Below, piece by piece: positions 11,701-25,244 of a stretch of DNA of 64,000 bases (position 1 is the stretch's first letter; each line of letters opens with the position of its first letter). This DNA comes from Psococerastis gibbosa. Its lineage: Eukaryota > Arthropoda > Insecta > Psocodea > Psocidae. The DNA is taken from contig OZ020491.1 of NCBI GenBank assembly GCA_963971405.1, positions 34,771,019 through 34,835,018 of the forward strand. The letters run 5' to 3'. A program made the translations under genes and the position numbers. The notes beneath the pieces are model-generated. The model worked only from the letters and a program-made list of their open reading frames with translations. It ran no database searches and had not been told where the DNA came from.

Positions 11701-14699
11701 AATACATTGAGCCAAAATAAGCAAAATTAAGACACCTATATCTTTTTAAAACCTTTAAAAAAATAAAATAAGTAAATAGCTATTTTTCTTATTCTTGTCG
11801 AATGAATTTTTTTTAGCTACATTTACACCGATGAACACGCAGGAGCAATTGCTCAATGTTAATTTCAATACAATAAGCCAAAAAAAGCCAAATTAAGACA
11901 CCCGTGTCATATCAAGACCTTTAAAAAAAATAAAATAAGTATATAGCTATTTTTCTTATTCTTGTCGAATGAATTTTTTTTAGCTACATTTACACCGATG
12001 AACACGCAGGAGAAATTGCTCAATGTTAATTTTAATACAATGAGCCAAAATAAGCCAAATTGAGACACCCGTGTCATATCAAGACCTTTAAAAAAAATAA
12101 AATAAGTATATAGCTATTTTTCGTATTCTTGTCGAATGAATTTTTTTTAGCTACATTTACACCGATGAACACGCAGGAGCAATTGCTCAATGTTAAATTC
12201 AATACAGTGAGCCAAAGTAAGCAAAATTAAGACACCCTTATCATATCAAGACCTTTTGAAAAATAAAATAAGTAAATAGCTATTTTTCTTATTCTTGTCG
12301 AATGAATTTTTTTTAGCTACATTTACACCGATGAACACGCACAAACAATTGCTCAATGTTAAGTACAATACATTGAGCCAAAATAAGCAAAATTAAGACA
12401 CCTATATCTTTTTAAAACCTTTAAAAAAAATAAAATAAGTAAATAGCTATTTTTCTTATTCTTGTCGAATGAATTTTTTTTAGCTACATTTACACCGATG
12501 AACACGCAGGAGCAATTGTTCAATGTTAAGTACAATACAGTGAGCCAAAATAAGCAAAATTAAGACACCTATATCTTTTTAAGACCTTTAAAAAAAATAA
12601 AATAAGTATATAGCTATTTTTCTTATTCTTGTCGAATGAATTTTTTTTAGCTACATTTACACCGATGAACACGCAGGAGAAATTGCTCAATGTTAATTTT
12701 AATACAATGAGCCAAAATAAGCCAAATTAAGACACCCGTGTCATATTAAGACCTTTAAAAAAAATAAAATAAGTATATAGCTATTTTTCGTATTCTTGTC
12801 GAATGAATTTTTTTTAGCTACATTTACACCGATGAACACGCAGGAGCAATTGCTCAATGTTAAGTACAATACATTGAGCCAAAATAAGCAAAATTAAGAC
12901 ACCTATATCTTTTTAAAACCTTTAAAAAAAATAAAATAAGTAAATAGCTATTTTTCTTATTCTTGTCGAATGAATTTTTTTTAGCTACATTTACACCGAT
13001 GAACACGCAGTAGCAATTGCTCAATGTTTAGTACAATACAATGAGCCAAAATAAGCAAAATTAAGACACCCTTATCATATCAAGACCTTTAAAAAAAATA
13101 AAATAAGTAAATAGCTATTTTTTTTATTCTTGTCGAATGAATTTTTTTTAGCAACATTTAAACCGATGAACACGCAGGAGCAAATGCTCAATGTCAAGTA
13201 CAATACTATGAGCCAAAATAAGCAAAATTAAGACACCTATATCTTTTTAAAACCTTTAAAAAAATAAAATAAGTAAATAGCTATTTTTCTAATTCTTGTC
13301 GTATGAATTTTTTTTAGCTACATCTACACCGATGAACACGCAGGAGCAATTGCTCAATGTTAAGTACAATACATTGAGCCAAAATAAGCAAAACTAAGAC
13401 ACCTATATCTTTCTAAAACCTTTAAAAAAAATAAAATAAGTAAATAGCTATTTTTCTTATTCTTGTCGAATGAATTTTTTTTAGCTACATTTAGACCGAT
13501 GAACACGCAGGAGCAATTGCTCAATGTTAAGTACAATACAATGAGCCAAAATAAGCAAAATTAAGACACCCTTATCATATCAAGACCTTTAAAAAAATAA
13601 AATAAATAAATAGCTATTTTTCTTATTCTTGTCGAATGAATTTTTGTTAGCTACATTTACACCGATGAACACGCAGGAGCAATTGCTCAATGTTAAGTAC
13701 AATACAATGAGCCAAAATAAGCCAATTTAAGACACCCTTGTCATATCAAGACCTTTAAAAAAAAAAAAATAAGTATATAGCTATTTTTCGTATTCTTGTC
13801 GAATGAATTTTTTGTAGCTACATTTACACCGATGAACACGCAGGAGCAAGTGGCCGATGTTAAGTACAATACAGTGAGCCTAAATAAGCAAAATTAAGAC
13901 ACCTATATCTTTTTTAGACCTTTAAAAAAAATAAAATAAGTAAATAGCTATTTTTCTTATTCTTGTCGAATGAATTTTTTTTAGCTACATTTACACCGAT
14001 GAACACGCAGGAGCAATTGCTCAATGTCAAGTGCAATACATTGAGCCAAAAAAAGCAAAATTAAGACACCTATATCTTTTTAAAACCTTTAAAAAAATAA
14101 AATAAGTAAATAGCTATTTTTCTAATTCTTGTCGAATGATTTTTTTTAGCTACATTTACACAGATGCACACGCAGGAGCAATTGCACAATGTTAATTACA
14201 ATACAGTGAGCCATAATAAGCCAAATTAAGACACCCGTGTCATATCAAGACCTTTAAAAAAAATAAAATAAGTAAATAGCTATTTTTTTTATTCTTGTCG
14301 AATGAATTTTTTTTAGCAACATTTAAACCGATGGACACGCAGGAGCAATTGCTCAATGTCAAGTACAATACAATGAGCCTAAATAAGCAAATTTAAGACA
14401 CCTATATCTTTTTAAGACCTTTAAAAAAAATAAAATAAGTAAACAGCTATTTTTCTAATTCTTGTCGAATGAATTTTTTTTAGCTACATTTACACCGATG
14501 AACACGCACGAGCAATTGCTTAATGTTAAGTACAATACAATGAGCCAAAATAAGCAAAATTAAGACACCCTTATCATATCAAGACCTTTAAAAAAATAAA
14601 ATAAGTAAATAGCTATTTTTTTTATTCTTGTCGAATGAATTTTTTTTAGCAACATTTAAACCGATGAACACGCAGGAGCAATTGCTCAATATTAACTAC

Positions 14700-14809
14700 A
14701 ATACAATGAGCCAAAATAAGCCAATTTAAACCGATTCTTGTCCAATGAATTTTTTTTAGCAACATTTAAACCGATGAACACGCAGGAGCAATTGCTTAAT
14801 GTCAAGTAC
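14700..14809 (+). repeat. Truncated monomer (110 bp), TTGTCC class
   Basis: Copy B partner of 8,982-9,091 at 5,718 bp. Confidence 0.87.
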
Positions 14810-17308
14810 AATACATTGAGCCAAAATAAGCAAAATTAAGACACCTATATCTTTTTAAAACCTTTAAAAAAATAAAATAAGTAAATAGCTATTTTTCTTA
14901 TTCTTGTCGAATGAATTTTTTTCAGCTACATTTACACCGATGAACACGCAGGAGCAATTGCTCAATGTTAATTTCAATACAATAAGCCAAAAAAAGCCAA
15001 ATTAAGACACCCGTGTCATATCAAGACCTTTAAAAAAAATAAAATAAGTATATAGCTATTTTTCTTATTCTTGTCGAATGAATTTTTTTTAGCTACATTT
15101 ACACCGATGAACACGCAGGAGAAATTGCTCAATGTTAATTTTAATACAATGAGCCAAAATAAGCCAAATTGAGACACCCGTGTCATATCAAGACCTTTAA
15201 AAAAAATAAAATAAGTATATAGCTATTTTTCGTATTCTTGTCGAATGAATTTTTTTTAGCTACATTTACACCGATGAACACGCAGGAGCAATTGCTCAAT
15301 GTTAAATTCAATACAGTGAGCCAAAGTAAGCAAAATTAAGACACCCTTATCATATCAAGACCTTTTGAAAAATAAAATAAGTAAATAGCTATTTTTCTTA
15401 TTCTTGTCGAATGAATTTTTTTTAGCTACATTTACACCGATGAACACGCAGGAGCAATTGTTCAATGTTAAGTACAATACAGTGAGCCAAAATAAGCAAA
15501 ATTAAGACACCTATATCTTTTTAAGACCTTTAAAAAAAATAAAATAAGTATATAGCTATTTTTCTTATTCTTGTCGAATGAATTTTTTTTAGCTACATTT
15601 ACACCGATGAACACGCAGGAGAAATTGCTCAATGTTAATTTTAATACAATGAGCCAAAATAAGCCAAATTAAGACACCCGTGTCATATTAAGACCTTTAA
15701 AAAAAATAAAATAAGTATATAGCTATTTTTCGTATTCTTGTCGAATGAATTTTTTTTAGCTACATTTACACCGATGAACACGCAGGAGCAATTGCTCAAT
15801 GTTAAGTACAATACATTGAGCCAAAATAAGCAAAATTAAGACACCTATATCTTTTTAAAACCTTTAAAAAAAATAAAATAAGTAAATAGCTATTTTTCTT
15901 ATTCTTGTCGAATGAATTTTTTTTAGCTACATTTACACCGATGAACACGCAGGAGCAATTGCTCAATGTTTAGTACAATACAATGAGCCAAAATAAGCAA
16001 AATTAAGACACCCTTATCATATCAAGACCTTTAAAAAAAATAAAATAAGTAAATAGCTATTTTTTTTATTCTTGTCGAATGAATTTTTTTTAGCAACATT
16101 TAAACCGATGAACACGCAGGAGCAAATGCTCAATGTCAAGTACAATACTATGAGCCAAAATAAGCAAAATTAAGACACCTATATCTTTTTAAAACCTTTA
16201 AAAAAATAAAATAAGTAAATAGCTATTTTTCTAATTCTTGTCGTATGAATTTTTTTTAGCTACATCTACACCGATGAACACGCAGGAGCAATTGCTCAAT
16301 GTTAAGTACAATACATTGAGCCAAAATAAGCAAAACTAAGACACCTATATCTTTCTAAAACCTTTAAAAAAAATAAAATAAGTAAATAGCTATTTTTCTT
16401 ATTCTTGTCGAATGAATTTTTTTTAGCTACATTTAGACCGATGAACACGCAGGAGCAATTGCTCAATGTTAAGTACAATACAATGAGCCAAAATAAGCAA
16501 AATTAAGACACCCTTATCATATCAAGACCTTTAAAAAAATAAAATAAATAAATAGCTATTTTTCTTATTCTTGTCGAATGAATTTTTGTTAGCTACATTT
16601 ACACCGATGAACACGCAGGAGCAATTGCTCAATGTTAAGTACAATACAATGAGCCAAAATAAGCCAATTTAAGACACCCTTGTCATATCAAGACCTTTAA
16701 AAAAAAAAAATAAGTATATAGCTATTTTTCGTATTCTTGTCGAATGAATTTTTTGTAGCTACATTTACACCGATGAACACGCAGGAGCAAGTGGCCAATG
16801 TTAAGTACAATACAGTGAGCCTAAATAAGCAACATTAAGACACCTATATCTTTTTAAGACCTTTAAAAAAAATAAAATAAGTAAATAGCTATTTTTCTTA
16901 TTCTTGTCGAATGAATTTTTTGTAGCAACATTTAAACCGATGGACACGCAGGAGCAATTGCTCAATGTCAAGTACAATACAATGAGCCTAAATAAGCAAA
17001 ATTAAGACACCTATATCTTTTTAAGACCTTTAAAAAAAATAAAATAAGTAAACAGCTATTTTTCTAATTCTTGTCGAATGAATTTTTTTTAGCTACATTT
17101 ACACCGATGAACACGCACGAGCAATTGCTTAATGTTAAGTACAATACAATGAGCCAAAATAAGCAAAATTAAGACACCCTTATCATATCAAGACCTTTAA
17201 AAAAATAAAATAAGTAAATAGCTATTTTTTTTATTCTTGTCGAATGAATTTTTTTTAGCAACATTTAAACCGATGAACACGCAGGAGCAATTGCTCAATA
17301 TTAACTAC

Positions 17309-17418
17309 AATACAATGAGCCAAAATAAGCCAATTTAAACCGATTCTTGTCCAATGAATTTTTTTTAGCAACATTTAAACCGATGAACACGCAGGAGCAA
17401 TTGCTTAATGTCAAGTAC
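17309..17418 (+). repeat. Truncated monomer (110 bp), TTGTCC class
   Basis: Copy B partner of 11,591-11,700 at 5,718 bp. Confidence 0.87.
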
Positions 17419-19859
17419 AATACATTGAGCCAAAATAAGCAAAATTAAGACACCTATATCTTTTTAAAACCTTTAAAAAAATAAAATAAGTAAATAGCTA
17501 TTTTTCTTATTCTTGTCGAATGAATTTTTTTTAGCTACATTTACACCGATGAACACGCAGGAGCAATTGCTCAATGTTAATTTCAATACAATAAGCCAAA
17601 AAAAGCCAAATTAAGACACCCGTGTCATATCAAGACCTTTAAAAAAAATAAAATAAGTATATAGCTATTTTTCTTATTCTTGTCGAATGAATTTTTTTTA
17701 GCTACATTTACACCGATGAACACGCAGGAGAAATTGCTCAATGTTAATTTTAATACAATGAGCCAAAATAAGCCAAATTGAGACACCCGTGTCATATCAA
17801 GACCTTTAAAAAAAATAAAATAAGTATATAGCTATTTTTCGTATTCTTGTCGAATGAATTTTTTTTAGCTACATTTACACCGATGAACACGCAGGAGCAA
17901 TTGCTCAATGTTAAATTCAATACAGTGAGCCAAAGTAAGCAAAATTAAGACACCCTTATCATATCAAGACCTTTTGAAAAATAAAATAAGTAAATAGCTA
18001 TTTTTCTTATTCTTGTCGAATGAATTTTTTTTAGCTACATTTACACCGATGAACACGCACAAACAATTGCTCAATGTTAAGTACAATACATTGAGCCAAA
18101 ATAAGCAAAATTAAGACACCTATATCTTTTTAAAACCTTTAAAAAAAATAAAATAAGTAAATAGCTTTTTTTCTTATTCTTGTCGAATGAATTTTTTTTA
18201 GCTACATTTACACCGATGAACACGCAGGAGCAATTGTTCAATGTTAAGTACAATACAGTGAGCCAAAATAAGCAAAATTAAGACACCTATATCTTTTTAA
18301 GACCTTTAAAAAAAATAAAATAAGTATATAGCTATTTTTCTTATTCTTGTCGAATGAATTTTTTTTAGCTACATTTACACCGATGAACACGCAGGAGAAA
18401 TTGCTCAATGTTAATTTTAATACAATGAGCCAAAATAAGCCAAATTAAGACACCCGTGTCATATTAAGACCTTTAAAAAAAATAAAATAAGTATATAGCT
18501 ATTTTTCGTATTCTTGTCGAATGAATTTTTTTTAGCTACATTTACACCGATGAACACGCAGGAGCAATTGCTCAATGTTAAGTACAATACATTGAGCCAA
18601 AATAAGCAAAATTAAGACACCTATATCTTTTTAAAACCTTTAAAAAAAATAAAATAAGTAAATAGCTATTTTTCTTATTCTTGTCGAATGAATTTTTTTT
18701 AGCTACATTTACACCGATGAACACGCAGTAGCAATTGCTCAATGTTTAGTACAATACAATGAGCCAAAATAAGCAAAATTAAGACACCCTTATCATATCA
18801 AGACCTTTAAAAAAAATAAAATAAGTAAATAGCTATTTTTTTTATTCTTGTCGAATGAATTTTTTTTAGCAACATTTAAACCGATGAACACGCAGGAGCA
18901 AATGCTCAATGTCAAGTACAATACTATGAGCCAAAATAAGCAAAATTAAGACACCTATATCTTTTTAAAACCTTTAAAAAAATAAAATAAGTAAATAGCT
19001 ATTTTTCTAATTCTTGTCGTATGAATTTTTTTTAGCTACATCTACACCGATGAACACGCAGGAGCAATTGCTCAATGTTAAGTACAATACATTGAGCCAA
19101 AATAAGCAAAACTAAGACACCTATATCTTTCTAAAACCTTTAAAAAAAATAAAATAAGTAAATAGCTATTTTTCTTATTCTTGTCGAATGAATTTTTTTT
19201 AGCTACATTTAGACCGATGAACACGCAGGAGCAATTGCTCAATGTTAAGTACAATACAATGAGCCAAAATAAGCAAAATTAAGACACCCTTATCATATCA
19301 AGACCTTTAAAAAAATAAAATAAATAAATAGCTATTTTTCTTATTCTTGTCGAATGAATTTTTGTTAGCTACATTTACACCGATGAACACGCAGGAGCAA
19401 TTGCTCAATGTTAAGTACAATACAATGAGCCAAAATAAGCCAATTTAAGACACCCTTGTCATATCAAGACCTTTAAAAAAAAAAAAATAAGTATATAGCT
19501 ATTTTTCGTATTCTTGTCGAATGAATTTTTTGTAGCTACATTTACACCGATGAACACGCAGGAGCAAGTGGCCAATGTTAAGTACAATACAGTGAGCCTA
19601 AATAAGCAACATTAAGACACCTATATCTTTTTAAGACCTTTAAAAAAAATAAAATAAGTAAATAGCTATTTTTCTTATTCTTGTCGAATGAATTTTTTTT
19701 AGGTACATTTACACCGATGAACACGCAGGAACAATTGCTCAATGTTAAGTGCAATACATTGAGCCAAAAAAAGCAAAATTAAGACACCTATATCTTTTTA
19801 AAACCTTTAAAAAAAATAAAATAAGTAAATAGCTATTTTTCTTATTCTTGTCGAATGAA

Positions 19860-19930
19860 TTTTTTGTAGCTACATTTACACCGATGTACACGCAGGAGCA
19901 AGTGGTCAATGTTTAGTACAATACAATGAG
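19860..19930 (+). repeat. GTGGCC/GTGGTC monomer subtype (representative)
   Basis: In this subtype CAATTGCTCAATG is replaced by CAAGTGGCCAATG, CAAGTGGCCGATG or (here) CAAGTGGTCAATG, which destroys the MfeI core and dyad 2. Most are preceded by TTTTTTGTAGCTAC. GTGGCC starts at 3,113; 6,356; 8,132; 11,073; 13,850; 16,791; 19,568; 21,178; 22,843; 24,453; 27,558; 29,223; 30,833; 33,605; 36,377; 38,540; 41,036; 45,029; 46,860; 56,843. GTGGTC is at 19,902; 23,177; 29,557. Confidence 0.87.
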
Positions 19931-20252
19931 CTAAAATAAGCAAAATTAAGACACCTATATCTTTTTAAGACCTTTAAAAAAAATAAAATAAGTATATAGC
20001 TATTTTTCGTATTCTTGTCGAATGAATTTTTTTTAGCTACATTTACACCGATGAACACGCAGGAGCAATTGCTCAATGTTAAGTACAATACAATGAGCCA
20101 AAATAAGCAAAATTAAGACACCCTTATCATATCAAGACCTTTAAAAAAATAAAATAAGTAAATAGCTATTTTTTTTATTCTTGTCGAATGAAATTTTTTT
20201 AGCAACATTTAAACCGATGAACACGCAGGAGCAATTGCTCAATATTAACTAC

Positions 20253-20361
20253 AATACAATGAGCCAAAATAAGCCAATTTAAACCGATTCTTATCCAATG
20301 AATTTTTTTAGCAACATTTAAACCGATGAACACGCAGGAGCAATTGCTTAATGTCAAGTAC
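20253..20361 (+). repeat. Truncated monomer (~109 bp), TTATCC class
   Basis: 7-T form like 6,707-6,815, preceded by the GAATGAAATTTT monomer. Confidence 0.87.
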
Positions 20362-21279
20362 AATACATTGAGCCAAAATAAGCAAAATTAAGACACCTAT
20401 ATCTTTTTAAAACCTTTAAAAAAAATAAAATAAGTAAATAGCTATTTTTCTTATTCTTGTCGAATGAATTTTTTTTAGCTACATTTACACCGATGAACAC
20501 GCAGGAACAATTGCTCAATGTTAAGTACAATACATTGAGCCAAAATAAGCAAAATTAAGACACCTATATCTTTCTAAAACCTTTAAAAAAAATAAAATAA
20601 GTAAATAGCTATTTTTTTTATTCTTGTCGAATGAATTTTTTTTAGCAACATTTAAACCGATGAACACGCAGGAGCAATTGCTCAATGTTAATTACAATAC
20701 AGTGAGCCAAAATAAGCCAATTTAAGACACCCGTGTCATATCAAGACCTTTAAAAAAAATAAAATAAGTATATAGCTATTTTTCTTATTCTTGTCGAATG
20801 AATTTTTTTTAGCTACATTTACACCGATGAACACGCAGGAACAATTGCTCAATGTTAAGTACAATACATTGAGCCAAAATAAGGAAAATTAAGACACCTA
20901 TATCTTTCTAAAACCTTTAAAAAAAATAAAATAAGTAAATAGCTATTTTTATTATTCTTGTCGAATGAATTTTTTGTAGCTACATTTACACCGATGAACA
21001 CGCAAGAGCAATTGCTCAATGTTAATTTCAATGCAGTGAGCCAAAATAAGCAAAATTAAGACACCCTTATCATATCAAGACCTTTAAAAAAATAAAATAA
21101 GTAAATAGCTATTTTTTTTATTCTTGTCGAATGAATTTTTTGTAGCTACATTTACACCGATGAACACGCAGGAGCAAGTGGCCGATGTTAAGTGCAATAC
21201 AGTGAGCCTAAATAAGCAAAATTAAGACACCTATATCTTTTTTAGACCTTTAAAAAAAAAAAATAAGTAAATAGCTATT

Positions 21280-24200
21280 TTTCTTATTCTTGTCGAATGA
21301 ATTTTTTTTAGCTACATTTACACCGATGAACACGCACAAACAATTGCTCAATGTTAAGTACAATACATTGAGCCAAAATAAGCAAAATTAAGACACCTAT
21401 ATCTTTTTAAAACCTTTAAAAAAAATAAAATAAGTAAATAGCTATTTTTCTTATTCTTGTCGAATGAATTTTTTTTAGCTACATTTACACCGATGAACAC
21501 GCAGGAGCAATTGTTCAATGTTAAGTACAATACAGTGAGCCAAAATAAGCAAAATTAAGACACCTATATCTTTTTAAGACCTTTAAAAAAAATAAAATAA
21601 GTATATAGCTATTTTTCTTATTCTTGTCGAATGAATTTTTTTTAGCTACATTTACACCGATGAACACGCAGGAGAAATTGCTCAATGTTAATTTTAATAC
21701 AATGAGCCAAAATAAGCCAAATTAAGACACCCGTGTCATATTAAGACCTTTAAAAAAAATAAAATAAGTATATAGCTATTTTTCGTATTCTTGTCGAATG
21801 AATTTTTTTTAGCTACATTTACACCGATGAACACGCAGGAGCAATTGCTCAATGTTAAGTACAATACATTGAGCCAAAATAAGCAAAATTAAGACACCTA
21901 TATCTTTTTAAAACCTTTAAAAAAAATAAAATAAGTAAATAGCTATTTTTCTTATTCTTGTCGAATGAATTTTTTTTAGCTACATTTACACCGATGAACA
22001 CGCAGTAGCAATTGCTCAATGTTTAGTACAATACAATGAGCCAAAATAAGCAAAATTAAGACACCCTTATCATATCAAGACCTTTAAAAAAAATAAAATA
22101 AGTAAATAGCTATTTTTTTTATTCTTGTCGAATGAATTTTTTTTAGCAACATTTAAACCGATGAACACGCAGGAGCAAATGCTCAATGTCAAGTACAATA
22201 CTATGAGCCAAAATAAGCAAAATTAAGACACCTATATCTTTTTAAAACCTTTAAAAAAATAAAATAAGTAAATAGCTATTTTTCTAATTCTTGTCGTATG
22301 AATTTTTTTTAGCTACATCTACACCGATGAACACGCAGGAGCAATTGCTCAATGTTAAGTACAATACATTGAGCCAAAATAAGCAAAACTAAGACACCTA
22401 TATCTTTCTAAAACCTTTAAAAAAAATAAAATAAGTAAATAGCTATTTTTCTTATTCTTGTCGAATGAATTTTTTTTAGCTACATTTAGACCGATCAACA
22501 CGCAGGAGCAATTGCTCAATGTTAAGTACAATACAATGAGCCAAAATAAGCAAAATTAAGACACCCTTATCATATCAAGACCTTTAAAAAAATAAAATAA
22601 ATAAATAGCTATTTTTCTTATTCTTGTCGAATGAATTTTTGTTAGCTACATTTACACCGATGAACACGCAGGAGCAATTGCTCAATGTTAAGTACAATAC
22701 AATGAGCCAAAATAAGCCAATTTAAGACACCCTTGTCATATCAAGACCTTTAAAAAAAAAAATAAGTATATAGCTATTTTTCGTATTCTTGTCGAATGAA
22801 TTTTTTGTAGCTACATTTACACCGATGAACACGCAGGAGTAAGTGGCCAATGTTAAGTACAATACAGTGAGCCTAAATAAGCAACATTAAGACACCTATA
22901 TCTTTTTAAGACCTTTAAAAAAAATAAAATAAGTAAATAGCTATTTTTCTTATTCTTGTCGAATGAATTTTTTTTAGGTACATTTACACCGATGAACACG
23001 CAGGAACAATTGCTCAATGTTAAGTGCAATACATTGAGCCAAAAAAAGCAAAATTAAGACACCTATATCTTTTTAAAACCTTTAAAAAAAATAAAATAAG
23101 TAAATAGCTATTTTTCTTATTCTTGTCGAATGAATTTTTTGTAGCTACATTTACACCGATGTACACGCAGGAGCAAGTGGTCAATGTTTAGTACAATACA
23201 ATGAGCTAAAATAAGCAAAATTAAGACACCTATATCTTTTTAAGACCTTTAAAAAAAATAAAATAAGTATATAGCTATTTTTCGTATTCTTGTCGAATGA
23301 ATTTTTTTTAGCTACATTTACACCGATGAACACGCAGGAGCAATTGCTCAATGTTAAGTACAATACAATGAGCCAAAATAAGCAAAATTAAGACACCCTT
23401 ATCATATCAAGACCTTTAAAAAAATAAAATAAGTAAATAGCTATTTTTTTTATTCTTGTCGAATGAAATTTTTTTAGCAACATTTAAACCGATGAACACG
23501 CAGGAGCAATTGCTCAATATTAACTACAATACAATGAGCCAAAATAAGCCAATTTAAACCGATTCTTATCCAATGAATTTTTTTAGCAACATTTAAACCG
23601 ATGAACACGCAGGAGCAATTGCTTAATGTCAAGTACAATACATTGAGCCAAAATAAGCAAAATTAAGACACCTATATCTTTTTAAAACCTTTAAAAAAAA
23701 TAAAATAAGTAAATAGCTATTTTTCTTATTCTTGTCGAATGAATTTTTTTTAGCTACATTTACACCGATGAACACGCAGGAACAATTGCTCAATGTTAAG
23801 TACAATACATTGAGCCAAAATAAGCAAAATTAAGACACCTATATCTTTCTAAAACCTTTAAAAAAAATAAAATAAGTAAATAGCTATTTTTTTTATTCTT
23901 GTCGAATGAATTTTTTTTAGCAACATTTAAACCGATGAACACGCAGGAGCAATTGCTCAATGTTAATTACAATACAGTGAGCCAAAATAAGCCAATTTAA
24001 GACACCCGTGTCATATCAAGACCTTTAAAAAAAATAAAATAAGTATATAGCTATTTTTCTTATTCTTGTCGAATGAATTTTTTTTAGCTACATTTACACC
24101 GATGAACACGCAGGAACAATTGCTCAATGTTAAGTACAATACATTGAGCCAAAATAAGCAAAATTAAGACACCTATATCTTTCTAAAACCTTTAAAAAAA

Positions 24201-24555
24201 ATAAAATAAGTAAATAGCTATTTTTATTATTCTTGTCGAATGAATTTTTTGTAGCTACATTTACACCGATGAACACGCAAGAGCAATTGCTCAATGTAAA
24301 TTTCAATGCAGTGAGCCAAAATAAGCAAAATTAAGACACCCTTATCATATCAAGACCTTTAAAAAAATAAAATAAGTAAATAGCTATTTTTTTTATTCTT
24401 GTCGAATGAATTTTTTGTAGCTACATTTACACCGATGAACACGCAGGAGCAAGTGGCCGATGTTAAGTGCAATACAGTGAGCCTAAATAAGCAAAATTAA
24501 GACACCTATATCTTTTTTAGACCTTTAAAAAAAATAAAATAAGTAAATAGCTATT
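21280..24555 (+). repeat. 20-monomer duplication, copy 2 (~3,275 bp)
   Basis: It carries private changes absent from copy 1: CCGATCAAC (C at 22,496) and GGAGTAAGTGG (T at 22,840). Both are inherited by the later 6,380-bp copy, which orders the events. It ends near 24,600, where copy 1 continues with GCACAAAC and this copy with GCAGGAGC. Confidence 0.82.
23528..23636 (+). repeat. Truncated monomer (~109 bp), TTATCC class
   Basis: Partner of 20,253 at 3,275 bp. Confidence 0.87.
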
Positions 24556-25134
24556 TTTCTTATTCTTGTCGAATGAATTTTTTTTAGCTACATTTACACC
24601 GATGAACACGCAGGAGCAATTGCTCAATGTCAAGTGCAATACATTGAGCCAAAAAAAGCAAAATTAAGACACCTATATCTTTTTAAAACCTTTAAAAAAA
24701 TAAAATAAGTAAATAGCTATTTTTCTAATTCTTGTCGAATGATTTTTTTTAGCTACATTTACACAGATGAACACGCAGGAGCAATTGCACAATGTTAATT
24801 ACAATACAGTGAGCCATAATAAGCCAAATTAAGACACCCGTGTCATATCAAGACCTTTAAAAAAAATAAAATAAGTAAATAGCTATTTTTCTAATTCTTG
24901 TCGAATGAATTTTTTTTAGCTACATTTACACCGATGAACACGCACGAGCAATTGCTTAATGTTAAGTACAATACAATGAGCCAAAATAAGCAAAATTAAG
25001 ACACCCTTATCATATCAAGACCTTTAAAAAAATAAAATAAGTAAATAGCTATTTTTTTATTCTTGTCGAATGAATTTTTTTTAGCAACATTTAAACCGAT
25101 GAACACGCAGGAGCAATTGCTCAATATTAACTAC

Positions 25135-25244
25135 AATACAATGAGCCAAAATAAGCCAATTTAAACCGATTCTTGTCCAATGAATTTTTTTTAGCAACAT
25201 TTAAACCGATGAACACGCAGGAGCAATTGCTTAATGTCAAGTAC
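25135..25244 (+). repeat. Truncated monomer (110 bp), TTGTCC class
   Basis: 8-T form. A full-length monomer with GTCCAATG follows at 25,508. Confidence 0.87.

Larger units (their letters stand above)
8109..13826 (+). repeat. 35-monomer HOR, copy A (5,718 bp)
   Basis: Markers recur at exactly 5,718 bp: truncated monomers 9,010 to 14,728 and 11,619 to 17,337, CACAGATG 8,440 to 14,158, and GTGGCC 8,132 to 13,850 and 11,073 to 16,791. Allowing for two 110-bp truncated monomers, the unit is 33 full plus 2 short monomers. It is itself built of two related halves: markers inside it recur at 2,609 bp (9,010 and 11,619; ATGGACACG at 8,613 and 11,222). The second half has one extra GCACAAACAATTG monomer near 12,340, and the region joining one half to the next gains two monomers, giving 2,609 + 3,109. 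Confidence 0.9.
13827..19544 (+). repeat. 35-monomer HOR, copy B (5,718 bp)
   Basis: Nearly identical to copy A by eye. Even rare variants are shared, such as TTTTTCAGCTAC (about 9,202 and 14,920), GCAGTAGCAATTG (about 13,009 and 18,727) and ACATTTAGACCG. One clear difference is A at 12,449 versus T at 18,167. Its last 1.5 kb also serves as the start of the next, differently sized duplication (18,003-21,279), so repeat registers overlap here. Confidence 0.9.
18003..21279 (+). repeat. 20-monomer duplication, copy 1 (~3,275 bp)
   Basis: Offset 3,275 bp: AGGTACATTT at 19,701 and 22,976, GTGGTC at 19,902 and 23,177, truncated monomers at 20,281 and 23,556. 19 full plus one short monomer. The left boundary lies where the A run before AATAAG differs (about 18,000 versus 21,260). 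The A run near 19,480 is longer than its partner, which gives local offsets of 3,275-3,277. Confidence 0.82.

Noticed and set aside
19906..20088. Minus-strand open frame of 60 codons, repeated at 23,181-23,363 and 29,561-29,743
   Set aside because: It starts at TTG, crosses more than one satellite monomer, has low-complexity composition and recurs only because the 3,275- and 6,380-bp duplications copied it. No ribosome-binding, Kozak or domain evidence.
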